DNA of 64,000 nucleotides from Lonsdalea britannica (GTDB lineage Bacteria; Pseudomonadota; Gammaproteobacteria; Enterobacterales; Enterobacteriaceae): NCBI RefSeq assembly GCF_002111595.1, contig NZ_LUTN01000018.1, positions 1 to 64,000 of the forward strand, read 5' to 3'. Shown piece by piece: positions 10,464 to 20,100 of this stretch (position 1 is its first letter; each line of letters starts with the position of its first letter). The notes under the pieces were generated by a model. It saw only the letters and a program-made list of their open reading frames with translations, ran no database searches and was not told where the DNA came from. The position numbers and the translations under genes were made by a program.

Positions 10464-11424
10464 TGTTTCGGGATGATGCGCCGCGCTTCAATTTTTTCCA
10501 GCTGGTTGAACTCGTCAACCAGCTGGAGGGCGTGGATCAGGAACGGGGGCTGGACTACCGCCCCGAGCAGGAACGCATACGGTTCAAATCCACCGCGTCC
10601 CTGGGGTTCCACAGCAGCGATATACAAGGCATTACGCAGGACGAAACGCAGGGCCATGTACTGGAAGTCGCCTTCATGGGGCTGCATGGCAGCCAGTCGC
10701 CGATGCCCGGCTACTATCTGGACGATCTGGCCTGGGAGTATGCGCAGGGTGAACAGAAACTGGGCGCGTTTCTGGATTTCTTCCACCACCGCCTGCTGAC
10801 GCTGCTGCACCGTATCTGGCGGAAATACCGCTACCACGTCCGTTTTCAGGACGAAGGGGAAGACGGCTTTTCGCGGCTGATGTTCGCGCTGGTGGGGCTG
10901 GGCAATGACGCGGTACGCGAAAGCCTGCCTGTCAACCGGGCAAAAATGCTGTCGTACGCGGGGATGCTGGCGAGCCCGAGTCGCTCGCCGGAAGTGGTGG
11001 CTGGTCTGGTCGCGCACTGTTTCGATCTGGAGATGGTCGATGTCATCGCCTGGCAGGCGCGCAAAGTGCCGATTCACGCGGATCAGCAAAATCGGTTGGG
11101 AATGGCCAACTCCATGATGGGCAATGACTTCGTCATTGGCGACAAGGTTAACGACTGCGCGGGCAAATTTTTGCTGAAAATCAGCAATCTGAGCTTCGCG
11201 CAGTTTTTGCAGTTTCTGCCTAACGGCGAGCATTTTCAGCCACTGGTGCGCTTCGTGTCTTTCATCCTGCGCGACCAGTGCGCGTGGGACTTGCGGTTGG
11301 GGTTTGGTTTGGGAGAAGCGAAAGGCTTCGCCTGGGGCATGAGCAGAGCGCTCGTTTGGGATGGAGCAGCTTTCTCGGCGAGCCGCCGAGCGAGCCTGAT
11401 GTGACTATTTGCGTGCAGGAGTAA
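10427..11424 (+). pseudogene. tssG: T6SS baseplate protein TssG, frameshifted near the C terminus
   Basis: TssG forms the baseplate wedge with TssF. ATG at 10427 gives MASPDRSALHDVMFRDDAP and the typical FNFFQLVELVNQLEG segment. The frame is good to about residue 302 (LGEAKGF), then reads an unrelated tail to 11404. Adding one C near 11330 (TTCGCC to TTCCGCC) yields RLGHEQSARLGWSSFLG and ends at 11424 with DVTICVQE, a normal TssG C terminus of 332 residues total, 2 nt before the fha start. Only the last 30 residues are affected. Confidence 0.9.
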
Positions 11425-11426
11425 TC

Positions 11427-12665
11427 GTGAACGAACTCAATCAACAACTTTCTCTGGTTGTGCTGAACAGTGAGCAGCTGGAAGGCAACTCCCAGGTTCA
11501 ATACCAGTTTCATCAAGGCGGCGGCACGCTGGGCTCCTCGGAGCAGGATAGTTGGAAACTGAAAGATCGGCTGGGCGCGGTGCTGCCTGAACATGCGCGC
11601 ATTGAAGTCCATGACGGACGCTTCTGCCTGTGCGATCTCAGCGGCCAGACCTTTATCAATGGCGCGACGTCGCCCATTGGACGCTCAAGAAAAGTCTTTT
11701 TGGATCAGGGCGACGAACTGACGGTCGGGCCGTTCCGGCTGCGGGTATATCTGGGCAAAGTCAGCGCGGAACCGGAACTGGCGCAGATCATCGGTAATCG
11801 CTCGGAGAATGAGCTGGATGACTGGCTCGCTCAGGAAAAGGCCGCCGAAAATACCGAACAGACGTCTTCGCCGTCTCCGGCCAGCGATCCGCTGCTGGCG
11901 TTGCAGCAGGAGCAAACCGGCGCAAACGCATTCCTTACTCAGGAGACGCGGGGAACACCCGAATTCTCCACCACGACTCGTGTTTCATCTACTTCTTCTT
12001 CAGCCGCTGAGGGCACCATGGACCAGGAATTTCTCGAGCTACCCGCTATTCAAGACCGTTTTGATTCGCTGACCGGTGGCGACAACATCGATCAAAACGC
12101 GCTGGCCCCGCTGATGCGAGGCCTCGGTCAGACGTTGAACATCGGCAACAATCAGCATCTCAGCAACTTCCTGGAAGAAATGGGAAAAACGCTGCGCGCC
12201 ATGATTGAAGGACTGTTGAAGCTGCAGGCCGATCAGGCGGCGCTGTCGGACAAACATCTGCGTCCGATTGAAGATAACCCGCTGCGCCTGAGTCTGGACT
12301 ACCACGACACGCTGGCGCTGCTGTTCGCCGAGGAGAAAAGCCCGGTGCACCTGTCCGCGCCGGCCGCCGTCGACGAGGTCCTGCGCAACGTGCGTATTCA
12401 CCACGTCGCCAACCAGCAGGCCATCGCGACCGCGCTGGACAGCATTTTGCAGGCGTTCTCGCCTGACGTTCTGCTCAAACGCTTCGAACATTATCGCCGT
12501 TCCGGCGAGCAAAACCCGATGGATGACGGTTGGGCCTGGTCTATGTATCAGCACTACTTCCGCGAACTGACGTCCGAACGCCAGCAGGGATTCCAGAAGC
12601 TGTTCCAGCAGGTGTATTCCCAGGCCTACGACCGCGTCGTCCGTGAGCAACAGGAGTTAATCTGA
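11427..12665 (+). CDS. fha: T6SS FHA-domain protein (TagH/Fha type)
   Basis: A forkhead-associated domain protein of 412 residues when started at GTG 11427, which has GGAG 5 nt upstream and directly follows the restored tssG stop. The FHA domain covers about residues 25-100; HARIEVHDGRFCLCDLSGQT and INGA are its phosphopeptide-binding elements. A low-complexity Ser/Thr/Gln linker follows (residues 140-200), then a helical C-terminal domain found in T6SS FHA proteins. It is expected to scaffold or regulate assembly, sometimes by threonine phosphorylation; no PpkA kinase gene is seen here. Confidence 0.9.
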   Translation: MNELNQQLSLVVLNSEQLEGNSQVQYQFHQGGGTLGSSEQDSWKLKDRLGAVLPEHARIEVHDGRFCLCDLSGQTFINGATSPIGRSRKVFLDQGDELTVGPFRLRVYLGKVSAEPELAQIIGNRSENELDDWLAQEKAAENTEQTSSPSPASDPLLALQQEQTGANAFLTQETRGTPEFSTTTRVSSTSSSAAEGTMDQEFLELPAIQDRFDSLTGGDNIDQNALAPLMRGLGQTLNIGNNQHLSNFLEEMGKTLRAMIEGLLKLQADQAALSDKHLRPIEDNPLRLSLDYHDTLALLFAEEKSPVHLSAPAAVDEVLRNVRIHHVANQQAIATALDSILQAFSPDVLLKRFEHYRRSGEQNPMDDGWAWSMYQHYFRELTSERQQGFQKLFQQVYSQAYDRVVREQQELI

Positions 12666-13180
12666 TGCTGCGGACATTCTTGCTTTCCGGGGTATTACTG
12701 CTGCTTTCAGGCTGTACCACAATGGGCAAGATGGCTGACGTTGCGATGAACCCGGATATTCAGGTGGGGAGCAACGATAGCCAGCCCTCAACCGCCGGGT
12801 TCAGCCTGCTTGCCGAGCCGGACGTGAACCCCAACGAGAGTGGGGAAGCGGCGCCGATTGAGTTCCAGATCGTCATGCTGTCGGAGGACTCCAAGCTGCT
12901 GGCGACGGACTACGACCAGGTGACGGCCGATCTGGAAAAATCGCTGGGCAAGAATTACATCGACCACCAGGACTACACCCTGCTGCCGGGGCAGTTCAAG
13001 TATCTGCCGCCGGTCAAGCTGGATGAAAAGATCCGTTATATCGGCGTCGTTGCTCGCTATGCCGATCCCGACAGCGCCGAATGGCGCAAGGTCATCAAAG
13101 TGAAAAATACCGGACGGGCCTATCAGATTCTCGTGCATCTGCGTCTGGATGAAGTCGAACTCCAAAAAGAAGAAGAATAG
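12665..13180 (+). CDS. tssJ: T6SS outer-membrane lipoprotein TssJ
   Basis: A 171-residue lipoprotein anchoring the TssJLM membrane complex to the outer membrane. The signal peptide (residues 1-17) ends in lipobox LLSGC; Cys is followed by TT, which fits outer-membrane sorting. The C-terminal part has the transthyretin-like beta pattern (EFQIVMLSEDSKLL; IRYIGVVARYADPD). The start overlaps the fha stop by one base (ATGA style coupling). Confidence 0.93.
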   Translation: MLRTFLLSGVLLLLSGCTTMGKMADVAMNPDIQVGSNDSQPSTAGFSLLAEPDVNPNESGEAAPIEFQIVMLSEDSKLLATDYDQVTADLEKSLGKNYIDHQDYTLLPGQFKYLPPVKLDEKIRYIGVVARYADPDSAEWRKVIKVKNTGRAYQILVHLRLDEVELQKEEE

Positions 13181-13182
13181 CT

Positions 13183-14517
13183 ATGTCGAGCCGAAATCGG
13201 ATTATTTGGCGTGAAGGTTTATTCATCAAACCTCAGCATTTTCAACAGCAGCAAAGGCATACGGATTACACCCTGCATGCTCGCCTGAGCGCGATGGGCG
13301 ATTTTTTCTATGGCCTACAGTCGCTGACCATCAACGAAGAGTATCTGAACTTCGGGCGTATCGCGCTGGTGTCCGCCACCGGGATTATGCCGGACGGCAC
13401 CGTCTTTAATATTCCGAGCGATGATGCGTTGCCGCAGCCGCTGGAGATCACCGATGCGTCGGTCGTCAACCAGAAGGTCTATCTGGCGATCCCGCTGTCC
13501 GTCAGCGGCGTGAGCGAGGTGAACCACGGCGGTCAACAGGTCGCGACGCGTCTGCATGCGCACCGCCACGACGTGCGCGATCTGCACAGCGAAGGCGGCG
13601 ATGTGGTGTCGCTGGAAGTGGGGCAGGTCAGCCTGCGCCTGATGCTGGAACGCGACGACCGCAGCGCCTACGCCTCGCTGGCTATCGCCCAGATTCTGGA
13701 TAAACGTCCGGACGGCGGCCTGGTGCTAGACCCGAACTTCATGCCGTGCAGCATCAGCATCTCCGCGATCCCGACGCTCAAACGCTTTCTCGGCGAGTCC
13801 GCCGGGCTGGTGGCCGAGCGCGCCCGCAGTCTGGCGCAGCGCATCGCCGCGCCGGGACAGCAGGGCGTCGCCGACGTCGCCGAATTCATGATGTTGCAGT
13901 TGCTCAACCGTGCGCAGCCGCTGCTGTCGCATCTGGCGCGAATGGGCACGCTGCATCCGGAGCGTCTGCATGAAGCGCTGGTACAGGTCTGCGGCGAACT
14001 GATGACGTTCACGGACGAATCCCGCCTGCCGCCGGAATTTCCCGCCTATCGCCACGATGACCAGCAGAGCAGCTTTGAGCCGCTGATGATGGCGTTCCGT
14101 CAGGCGCTGAGCACCGTGCTGTCGCCGCGCGCCGTTTCGCTACAGCTGCGTAAGCATCAGTACGGCGTGATGATCGCGATGGTCGGCGACAGCGAGCTGA
14201 TGGCCAGCGCCGACTTCGTCCTGGCGGTACGCGCCAGAATGCCGCAGGAGCAGCTGCGCAAACAGCTGTTGCAGCAGACCAAAGTGGCGTCCAGCGACAA
14301 GATCCGCGAACTGATCAGCCTGCAGCTGCCGGGCGTGCCGCTGCTGCCGCTGCCGGTCGCGCCGCGTCAGCTGCCTTACCACGCCGGCTACAGCTATTTC
14401 CAGCTGGATCGGCAGAGCGCCGCCTGGCAGATGCTGGTGGGCGACAACACGCTGGCGTTTCATATTGCCGGGGATTTCCCGGATCTGGATATGCAGCTTT
14501 GGGCTATTCGTAGCTAA
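13183..14517 (+). CDS. tssK: T6SS baseplate protein TssK
   Basis: The 444-residue protein links the baseplate to the TssL/TssM membrane complex. The N terminus (IIWREGLFIKPQHFQQQQRH) is the strongest family signature. Length is normal and the frame is intact. It begins 2 nt after the tssJ stop. Confidence 0.95.
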   Translation: MSSRNRIIWREGLFIKPQHFQQQQRHTDYTLHARLSAMGDFFYGLQSLTINEEYLNFGRIALVSATGIMPDGTVFNIPSDDALPQPLEITDASVVNQKVYLAIPLSVSGVSEVNHGGQQVATRLHAHRHDVRDLHSEGGDVVSLEVGQVSLRLMLERDDRSAYASLAIAQILDKRPDGGLVLDPNFMPCSISISAIPTLKRFLGESAGLVAERARSLAQRIAAPGQQGVADVAEFMMLQLLNRAQPLLSHLARMGTLHPERLHEALVQVCGELMTFTDESRLPPEFPAYRHDDQQSSFEPLMMAFRQALSTVLSPRAVSLQLRKHQYGVMIAMVGDSELMASADFVLAVRARMPQEQLRKQLLQQTKVASSDKIRELISLQLPGVPLLPLPVAPRQLPYHAGYSYFQLDRQSAAWQMLVGDNTLAFHIAGDFPDLDMQLWAIRS

Positions 14518-14536
14518 TTACCGGGGGAAGAGCTAG

Positions 14537-15313
14537 ATGACGATCGATGTTATCCGCAATGAGCTGCTGGGCGACCTACTGTACGACCACGCCCAACAGC
14601 TGGATATGGACTCAGACTATTGGTTTCGGCTACGCGGCCAGAGCATCAACCCCATGATTGACGCCGTGACGCCGCTGCTGGGCATGGTGGAACGCGTGCG
14701 ACATCTGTCGGCGTACGACCAGGTGCCCGAGCTGTATCAGAAAGTGGTGTCGGAAATTCAGGCTATCGAGCAGGAACTGATCACGCACGGCTATGAAAAC
14801 GGCGTCATTTTGTCGTTTCGCTACATTCTCTGCACCTATATCGATGAGGCCGTCATGGGCCGCGAGTGGGGCAGCCAGAGCGTATGGTCGGAACATTCCC
14901 TGCTGACCCGTTTCCACAACGAAACCTGGGGCGGAGAGAAGGTGTTTGTGCTGCTTGGCAAGCTACAAACCGATCCGGTCCATTATCGGGACATTCTGGA
15001 GTTCATCTATCTCTGTCTGTGCCTGGGATTCGAGGGCCGCTACCGCGTAATGACGCAGGGCCGCGACGAATTCGAAGCGATTGTTCGCAAACTGCACAAA
15101 ATTCTGCATCCGGAACCGACAGAAACGCCGTCCGTATTCCATCTCGATCTGGGCCAGCAGGCGTCCGGCTACCGGATGCGCAGGCAGATTTCGCTCTTCA
15201 CGCTGTTCCTATGCGTCAGCGGGGTGTTAGCGGCGATCTTCGGTCTTTATCACTATCAACTCAGCAATCAGACCCAGGACGTGCTTCGTCAGCTGGGGGA
15301 ATTATTACAATAA
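14537..15313 (+). CDS. tssL: T6SS inner-membrane protein TssL (DotU/IcmH family)
   Basis: A 258-residue tail-anchored protein. The cytoplasmic DotU domain spans residues 1-205 (RYILCTYIDEAVMGREWG and FIYLCLCLGFEGRYR are diagnostic). One transmembrane helix lies near residues 218-238 (FTLFLCVSGVLAAIFGLY). There is no C-terminal OmpA peptidoglycan-binding domain, so this is the short form. It forms the membrane complex with TssM and TssJ. Confidence 0.95.
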   Translation: MTIDVIRNELLGDLLYDHAQQLDMDSDYWFRLRGQSINPMIDAVTPLLGMVERVRHLSAYDQVPELYQKVVSEIQAIEQELITHGYENGVILSFRYILCTYIDEAVMGREWGSQSVWSEHSLLTRFHNETWGGEKVFVLLGKLQTDPVHYRDILEFIYLCLCLGFEGRYRVMTQGRDEFEAIVRKLHKILHPEPTETPSVFHLDLGQQASGYRMRRQISLFTLFLCVSGVLAAIFGLYHYQLSNQTQDVLRQLGELLQ

Positions 15314-15329
15314 GATAGGAGATCACACG

Positions 15330-17962
15330 TTGATTCGAATAGAACTGCCGGTGTTGGTTGAACGGCTCAATCCGATTTGTCGACACATGCTGGAAGAGGC
15401 TGCGGCCCTGTGTGTGAATTGCCAGGGCGCGGAAATCCGGGTCGAGCACCTGCTGCTGAAAATGTTGGACACGCCGCTCAGCGATATGCGCCAGATCCTC
15501 AAGCGCGCCGAGGTGGATGTGGATGAGCTGACGCAGCTGCTCCAGCCGTCCGGCGTCGATAAAGAGTACGATCAGGGCTATCCCTCGTTCTCGCCGCTGC
15601 TGATTGAGTGGCTGCAGGACAGCTGGCTGCTGGCGTCCGCCGAGATGCAACACGCGACGCTGCGCAGCGGCGTGCTGCTGCTGGTCCTGCTGATGACCCC
15701 CAATCGCTACCTCGCCGGTGCGGTCACGCGATCGCTGGCGAAGGTCAACCGGGAACTGCTGCGTCAGCAGTTCGACGAGTGGGTGAAAGACTCTGCGGAA
15801 ACGGACGTGTCGTCGACGACCGGCGGCACCGCGGGAGGCGCGGCATCTGCGCCTCAGGGTGATGCGTCGCTGCTGGCTCGCTTTACCGACAACGTCACCG
15901 AACAGGCCCGCGCGGGCAAACTGGACCCGGTGCTGTGCCGCGATAAAGAGATCGATCTGATGATCGATATCCTGTCGCGCCGTCGCAAAAACAACCCCAT
16001 CGTGGTGGGGGAAGCGGGCGTCGGTAAAAGCGCGCTGATCGAAGGTCTGGCGCTGCGCATCGTGGCGGATCAGGTGCCTGAGAAAATGCGCAACGTCGAG
16101 CTGCTATCGCTGGATTTAGGCGCGATGCAGGCGGGCGCCGCCGTGAAAGGCGAGTTCGAAAAACGATTCAAAGGCGTGATGCAGGAGGTGAAAACCTCGC
16201 CTCAGCCGATCATTCTGTTCATTGACGAAGCTCACACGCTGATCGGCGCGGGCAATCAGGCGGGCGGGCTGGACGTGTCCAACCTGATCAAACCGGCGCT
16301 GGCGCGCGGCGAACTGCGCACCATCGCGGCAACGACCTGGAGCGAATACAAAAAATACGTCGAAAAGGACGCCGCGCTGTCGCGCCGTTTCCAGATGGTC
16401 AAAGTGGGCGAGCCGAACGCGGAAGAAGCCACCGTGATCCTGCGCGGTCTGCGCAGCATTTATGAGAAAGCGCACGGCGTTCTGATCGACGAAGCGGCGC
16501 TGCATGCCGCCGCTCAGCTGTCTGAGCGCTATATCTCGGGTCGTCAGCTGCCGGATAAAGCCATCGACGTGCTGGATACCGCCTGCGCGCGCGTCGCCAT
16601 CAACCTGACCACGCCGCCGCGCGCTATCAGCCATTTGCAGAATCAGTTGCACCAGCGCGAGCAGGAAATTCTTCAGCTTGAGCGGCAGACCCGTATCGGT
16701 CTGGGCGACAACGCAGAGCGACTGGCGTCGCTGCGCGAGGCTCAACAGGACGATGAAGCGTCGCTGACTGCGGCGAATACCGACTGGCAAGCTCAGCAGG
16801 CGTTGGTGAGTCAGGTGATCGAACTGCGCGCGGCGCTGTTGGCCGACGAGCTGGCGGATGAAGTGACGCTGGGCGAGGAAACCCTGTCGCTGGCGGATGC
16901 CGCGCAGCGTCTGGCCGAGCGCGAACAGGCGCTGGCCGCCTTGCAGGAAGACGCCATTCTGGTCTCCGCGCATGTCGATAAATCACAGGTCGCCGCCGTG
17001 ATCGCCGAATGGACCGGCGTACCGCTGAACCGTATTTCGCAGGGCGAACTGGATGTCGTCACCCAGCTGCCGACGCACCTCGGCGCGAATATCAAAGGGC
17101 AGGATCTGGCCATTGCCCAGTTGCACAAACATCTGCTGACCGCGCGTGCGGATTTGCGTCGTCCCGGCCGTCCGCTGGGCGCGTTCCTGTTGGTCGGCCC
17201 GAGCGGCGTCGGCAAGACCGAAACCGTCTTGCAGATCGCCGACCTCATGTTCGGCGGGCGCAACTATCTGACCACCATCAACATGTCGGAATATCAGGAG
17301 AAACACACCGTGTCTCGCCTGATCGGCTCGCCTCCGGGCTACGTTGGCTTCGGCGAAGGCGGCATTCTGACGGAAGCCATCCGCCAGAAACCGTACTCGG
17401 TCGTGCTGCTGGACGAAGTCGAAAAAGCGCATCCTGACGTGTTGAACCTGTTCTATCAGCCTTCGACAAAGGGGAGCTGGCGGATGGCGAAGGTCGGCTG
17501 ATCGACTGTAAGAACGTCGTCTTCTTCCTGACGTCCAACCTGGGCTTCCAGACCATCGTGGATTACGCCGACCGGCAGGACGATCTGCTGGATGCGCTCT
17601 ATCCCGAACTGGCGGGCTTCTTCAAACCGGCGCTGCTGGCGCGTATGGAAGTCATTCCTTACCTGCCGCTGGCGCAGGATACGCTGGTCGATATCGTCCA
17701 CGGCAAGCTGTCGCGTCTGGTCAATCTGCTGAAAGCGCGCTTCGGCGCCGACGTGGTGATCGACGACGACGTGCCGGTAGAGATCTTGCGGTTGGCTAAC
17801 CGCAGCGAAAACGGCGCGCGCATGCTGGAGTCCGTGATCGACGGTCACCTGTTGCCGCCGGTATCGTTGCAACTGCTGCAACGTATCTCCGCAGGCGATG
17901 CCATTGCGCGCATCCGCTTCAGCGTGAATGACGGCCAGTTTGTTTCAGAGGTGGAGGGCTGA
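15330..17962 (+). pseudogene. tssH: T6SS sheath-recycling AAA+ ATPase TssH (ClpV), one frameshift
   Basis: ClpV disassembles contracted sheath. TTG at 15330 follows TAGGAGATCACACG. The N domain (residues 1-160) is followed by AAA1 with Walker [14 protein letters not shown], Walker B ILFIDEAHTLIGAG and a coiled middle domain, then AAA2 with Walker A GPSGVGKTETV. The first frame ends at 17501 shortly after VLNLFYQ. The remaining AAA2/D2-small domain (VVFFLTSNLGFQ, then LAGFFKPALLARM) is in another frame to 17962. Adding one base near 17460 restores YQxFDKGELADGEGR and a product of about 877 residues, the normal length. Confidence 0.93.
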
Positions 17963-17964
17963 CT

Positions 17965-19502
17965 ATGCAGCAAGCCCTCGAATTCGCGCTTTCGCTGACC
18001 CGGCCTCGCGATGAGGCCGAACTCTGCGACTGGTTGCTGGAGACCCTGCGGGATCGCTGGCAGCCGAGCGGCGCTCTTCTGGGATTGGTGGATATCAGCG
18101 GGCGGCAGTTAACCTGCGAGGGATGGATTCACGGCAAACCGGTGTCGTTGACGCTGGATGTCGGTGACTTCAGCCATCCCCTGGCCTACGTGCTGCACAA
18201 AAACCAGGTGAGAACCTGGGACTCTCTGTATGGCGGCGCGCGCGTCGAGCACGCGGCGTTTCGCGGACTGCTGGCGGAAGCGGGGCGCAGTGCGGTCTGC
18301 ACGCCTTGCCGGTCAACGGCGAGAACGGCAAATCCGTCGGCGTTCTGGCGCTGTTCGACAGCGGCGCCAGGCTGCGGGAGTGGCATGAGAAAGATGAACT
18401 GCCGCTGCTGGCGCGCATTTTCACGCATCAGCTTGCTCTGTTGCGGGATTTGGGCCGCAGCCGCCGCGAGCAGACCGTGCTGCGCGACTCACTGCGTCAG
18501 ATCAAAGGGGAAGGGGAGCTTCAGCGACAGCAAGATAAGCTGCTGGAAACCTCGCTTATTGGTCAGTCGACGGCGATCCGACGGCTGCATCAGCAGATTG
18601 CTCAGGCCGCGCATCACCATCTGTCGGTGCTGATCCAGGGCGAAACCGGCGCGGGTAAAGATGTGGTGGCGCGTCTGCTGCATCAGTGTTCGGTTCGCGC
18701 TGACAAACCGTTTATCGCTATCAACTGCGCCGCGATCCCCGAAAATCTGATTGAAAGCGAGCTGTTCGGCTACCAGAAAGGGGCTTTTTCCGGCGCGCAG
18801 AGTAATAAAGACGGGTTGGTGGCGCAGGCCAACGGCGGGACGCTGTTCCTGGATGAGGTCGGCGACATGCCGATGATCATGCAGGCCAAGCTGCTGCGCG
18901 TGCTGGAAACGCATGCCTTCCGGCCGCTGGGCGGCGATAAAGAGTGCCACTCCGACTTTCGCATCATTGCGGCGACGCATCAGCCGCTGGAGCAGTATGT
19001 CAGCGAAGGGCGCTTTCGGCAGGATCTGTATCACCGCCTCTGCCAGTGCGCGATCCAGGTTTCTCCGCTGCGGGAACGGCCGGATGACATCGCGCTGCTC
19101 TGCGATCATTTCATTGCGCAGTTCGGTCGTCAGGAAGGCAAAACGTTCAGCGCGCTGCCGCGCATCGTTCTCAAACACCTGATCGATTATGACTTCCCCG
19201 GCAACGTTCGCGAACTCAAGAACCTGCTGGAAGTCGCCTGCGCCAATACCCCGGCGGGACAGGCAATTACGCTGGACGTGTTGCCCCCGGAGCTGAAAAC
19301 GCGCCTCGACAACGCGCGCATCGTGTTGGAAGACGGCTACAACCATATCCGGGATTTGCGTCTGGCTACGCAGCAGTATGAAGCGGCGGTGATCGCCGAG
19401 CGTATGCGCTATTTCCAGGGAAATCGCTTACTGGTAGCGGAAAGTCTCAACATTCCAAAGCGGACGTTGGACCACAAGTGCCAGAAGCTGGAGGTGAATT
19501 GA
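17965..19502 (+). pseudogene. vasH: T6SS sigma-54-dependent activator VasH, one frameshift
   Basis: A bacterial enhancer-binding protein that activates T6SS-related (often hcp) promoters with RpoN. The N-terminal GAF-like sensory part (residues 1-150) is split: the first frame leaves the family near 18288, and the second frame resumes at CGLHALPVNGENG. Adding one C (CGCAG to CGCCAG) rejoins them to about 512 residues. The AAA+ domain has Walker A GETGAGKD, a GAFSGA loop (usually GAFTGA), and Walker B GGTLFLDEVGDMP. A Fis-type helix-turn-helix closes the protein (AESLNIPKRTLDHKCQKL). Confidence 0.9.
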
Positions 19503-20089
19503 TGAGTATTTTATCCCTGTTGCCGCTGCTGGTGTCGGCGACGACCGCGCCCGATCCCCACTGGGAGCGGTTGTTGCAGCAGTGCAGTCAGGAAACCGTG
19601 CCGCAGGTGAGGTTGGCCTGCTACGACGCCATCGGCAGAACGTCGGCCCCGTCTTCCGGCGCGTCTGAGCGTCCGGCGGCGGACTGGCACACTCTTGGCG
19701 CGAATAACGCGGGTCGCGACGGGTTTGTTCTGAATCGTGACGAGGCCTCGGACAGTCAGACGCTGACGCGCCGCGCCGTTGAGGGCGGCACGTTGACCAT
19801 CTCCTGCTCCAGCGCCATTACGCATTTGCGCTTACAGCTCGATAACGCGTGGCCGGGAGAGCAAATTCAGGCGCGCATCGACGGCGAACCGACGGCGGAC
19901 AACTGGTTTGTCCGCAACCGTGGGATGCTGCTGGAGTTCGGTCGCGGTCTGCCTGCCATCGAAGAGCTTAAACGCTGGATCGGCCATCGCGAGCTGCTGT
20001 TGTCGGACGATCGCGGCAGAACGGTGCAGGTCGATCTCTCCGGTCTGGGCGACGCCCTGAAGCCGCTACGTCAGCAATGTCGGTGGTAG
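19502..20089 (+). CDS. vasI: T6SS-associated protein VasI/TagO
   Basis: A 195-residue protein from ATG 19502, which overlaps the vasH stop by one base (TGATG). A short hydrophobic N terminus (SILSLLPLLVSATTA) looks like a signal peptide. WERLLQQCS and the LACYDAIG motif followed by a beta-rich domain match the VasI/TagO group found beside tssA and tssM. In some species TagO/VasI helps the membrane complex or peptidoglycan passage; the exact role here is not determined. Confidence 0.85.
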   Translation: MSILSLLPLLVSATTAPDPHWERLLQQCSQETVPQVRLACYDAIGRTSAPSSGASERPAADWHTLGANNAGRDGFVLNRDEASDSQTLTRRAVEGGTLTISCSSAITHLRLQLDNAWPGEQIQARIDGEPTADNWFVRNRGMLLEFGRGLPAIEELKRWIGHRELLLSDDRGRTVQVDLSGLGDALKPLRQQCRW

Positions 20090-20100
20090 GAGAACAGGTC

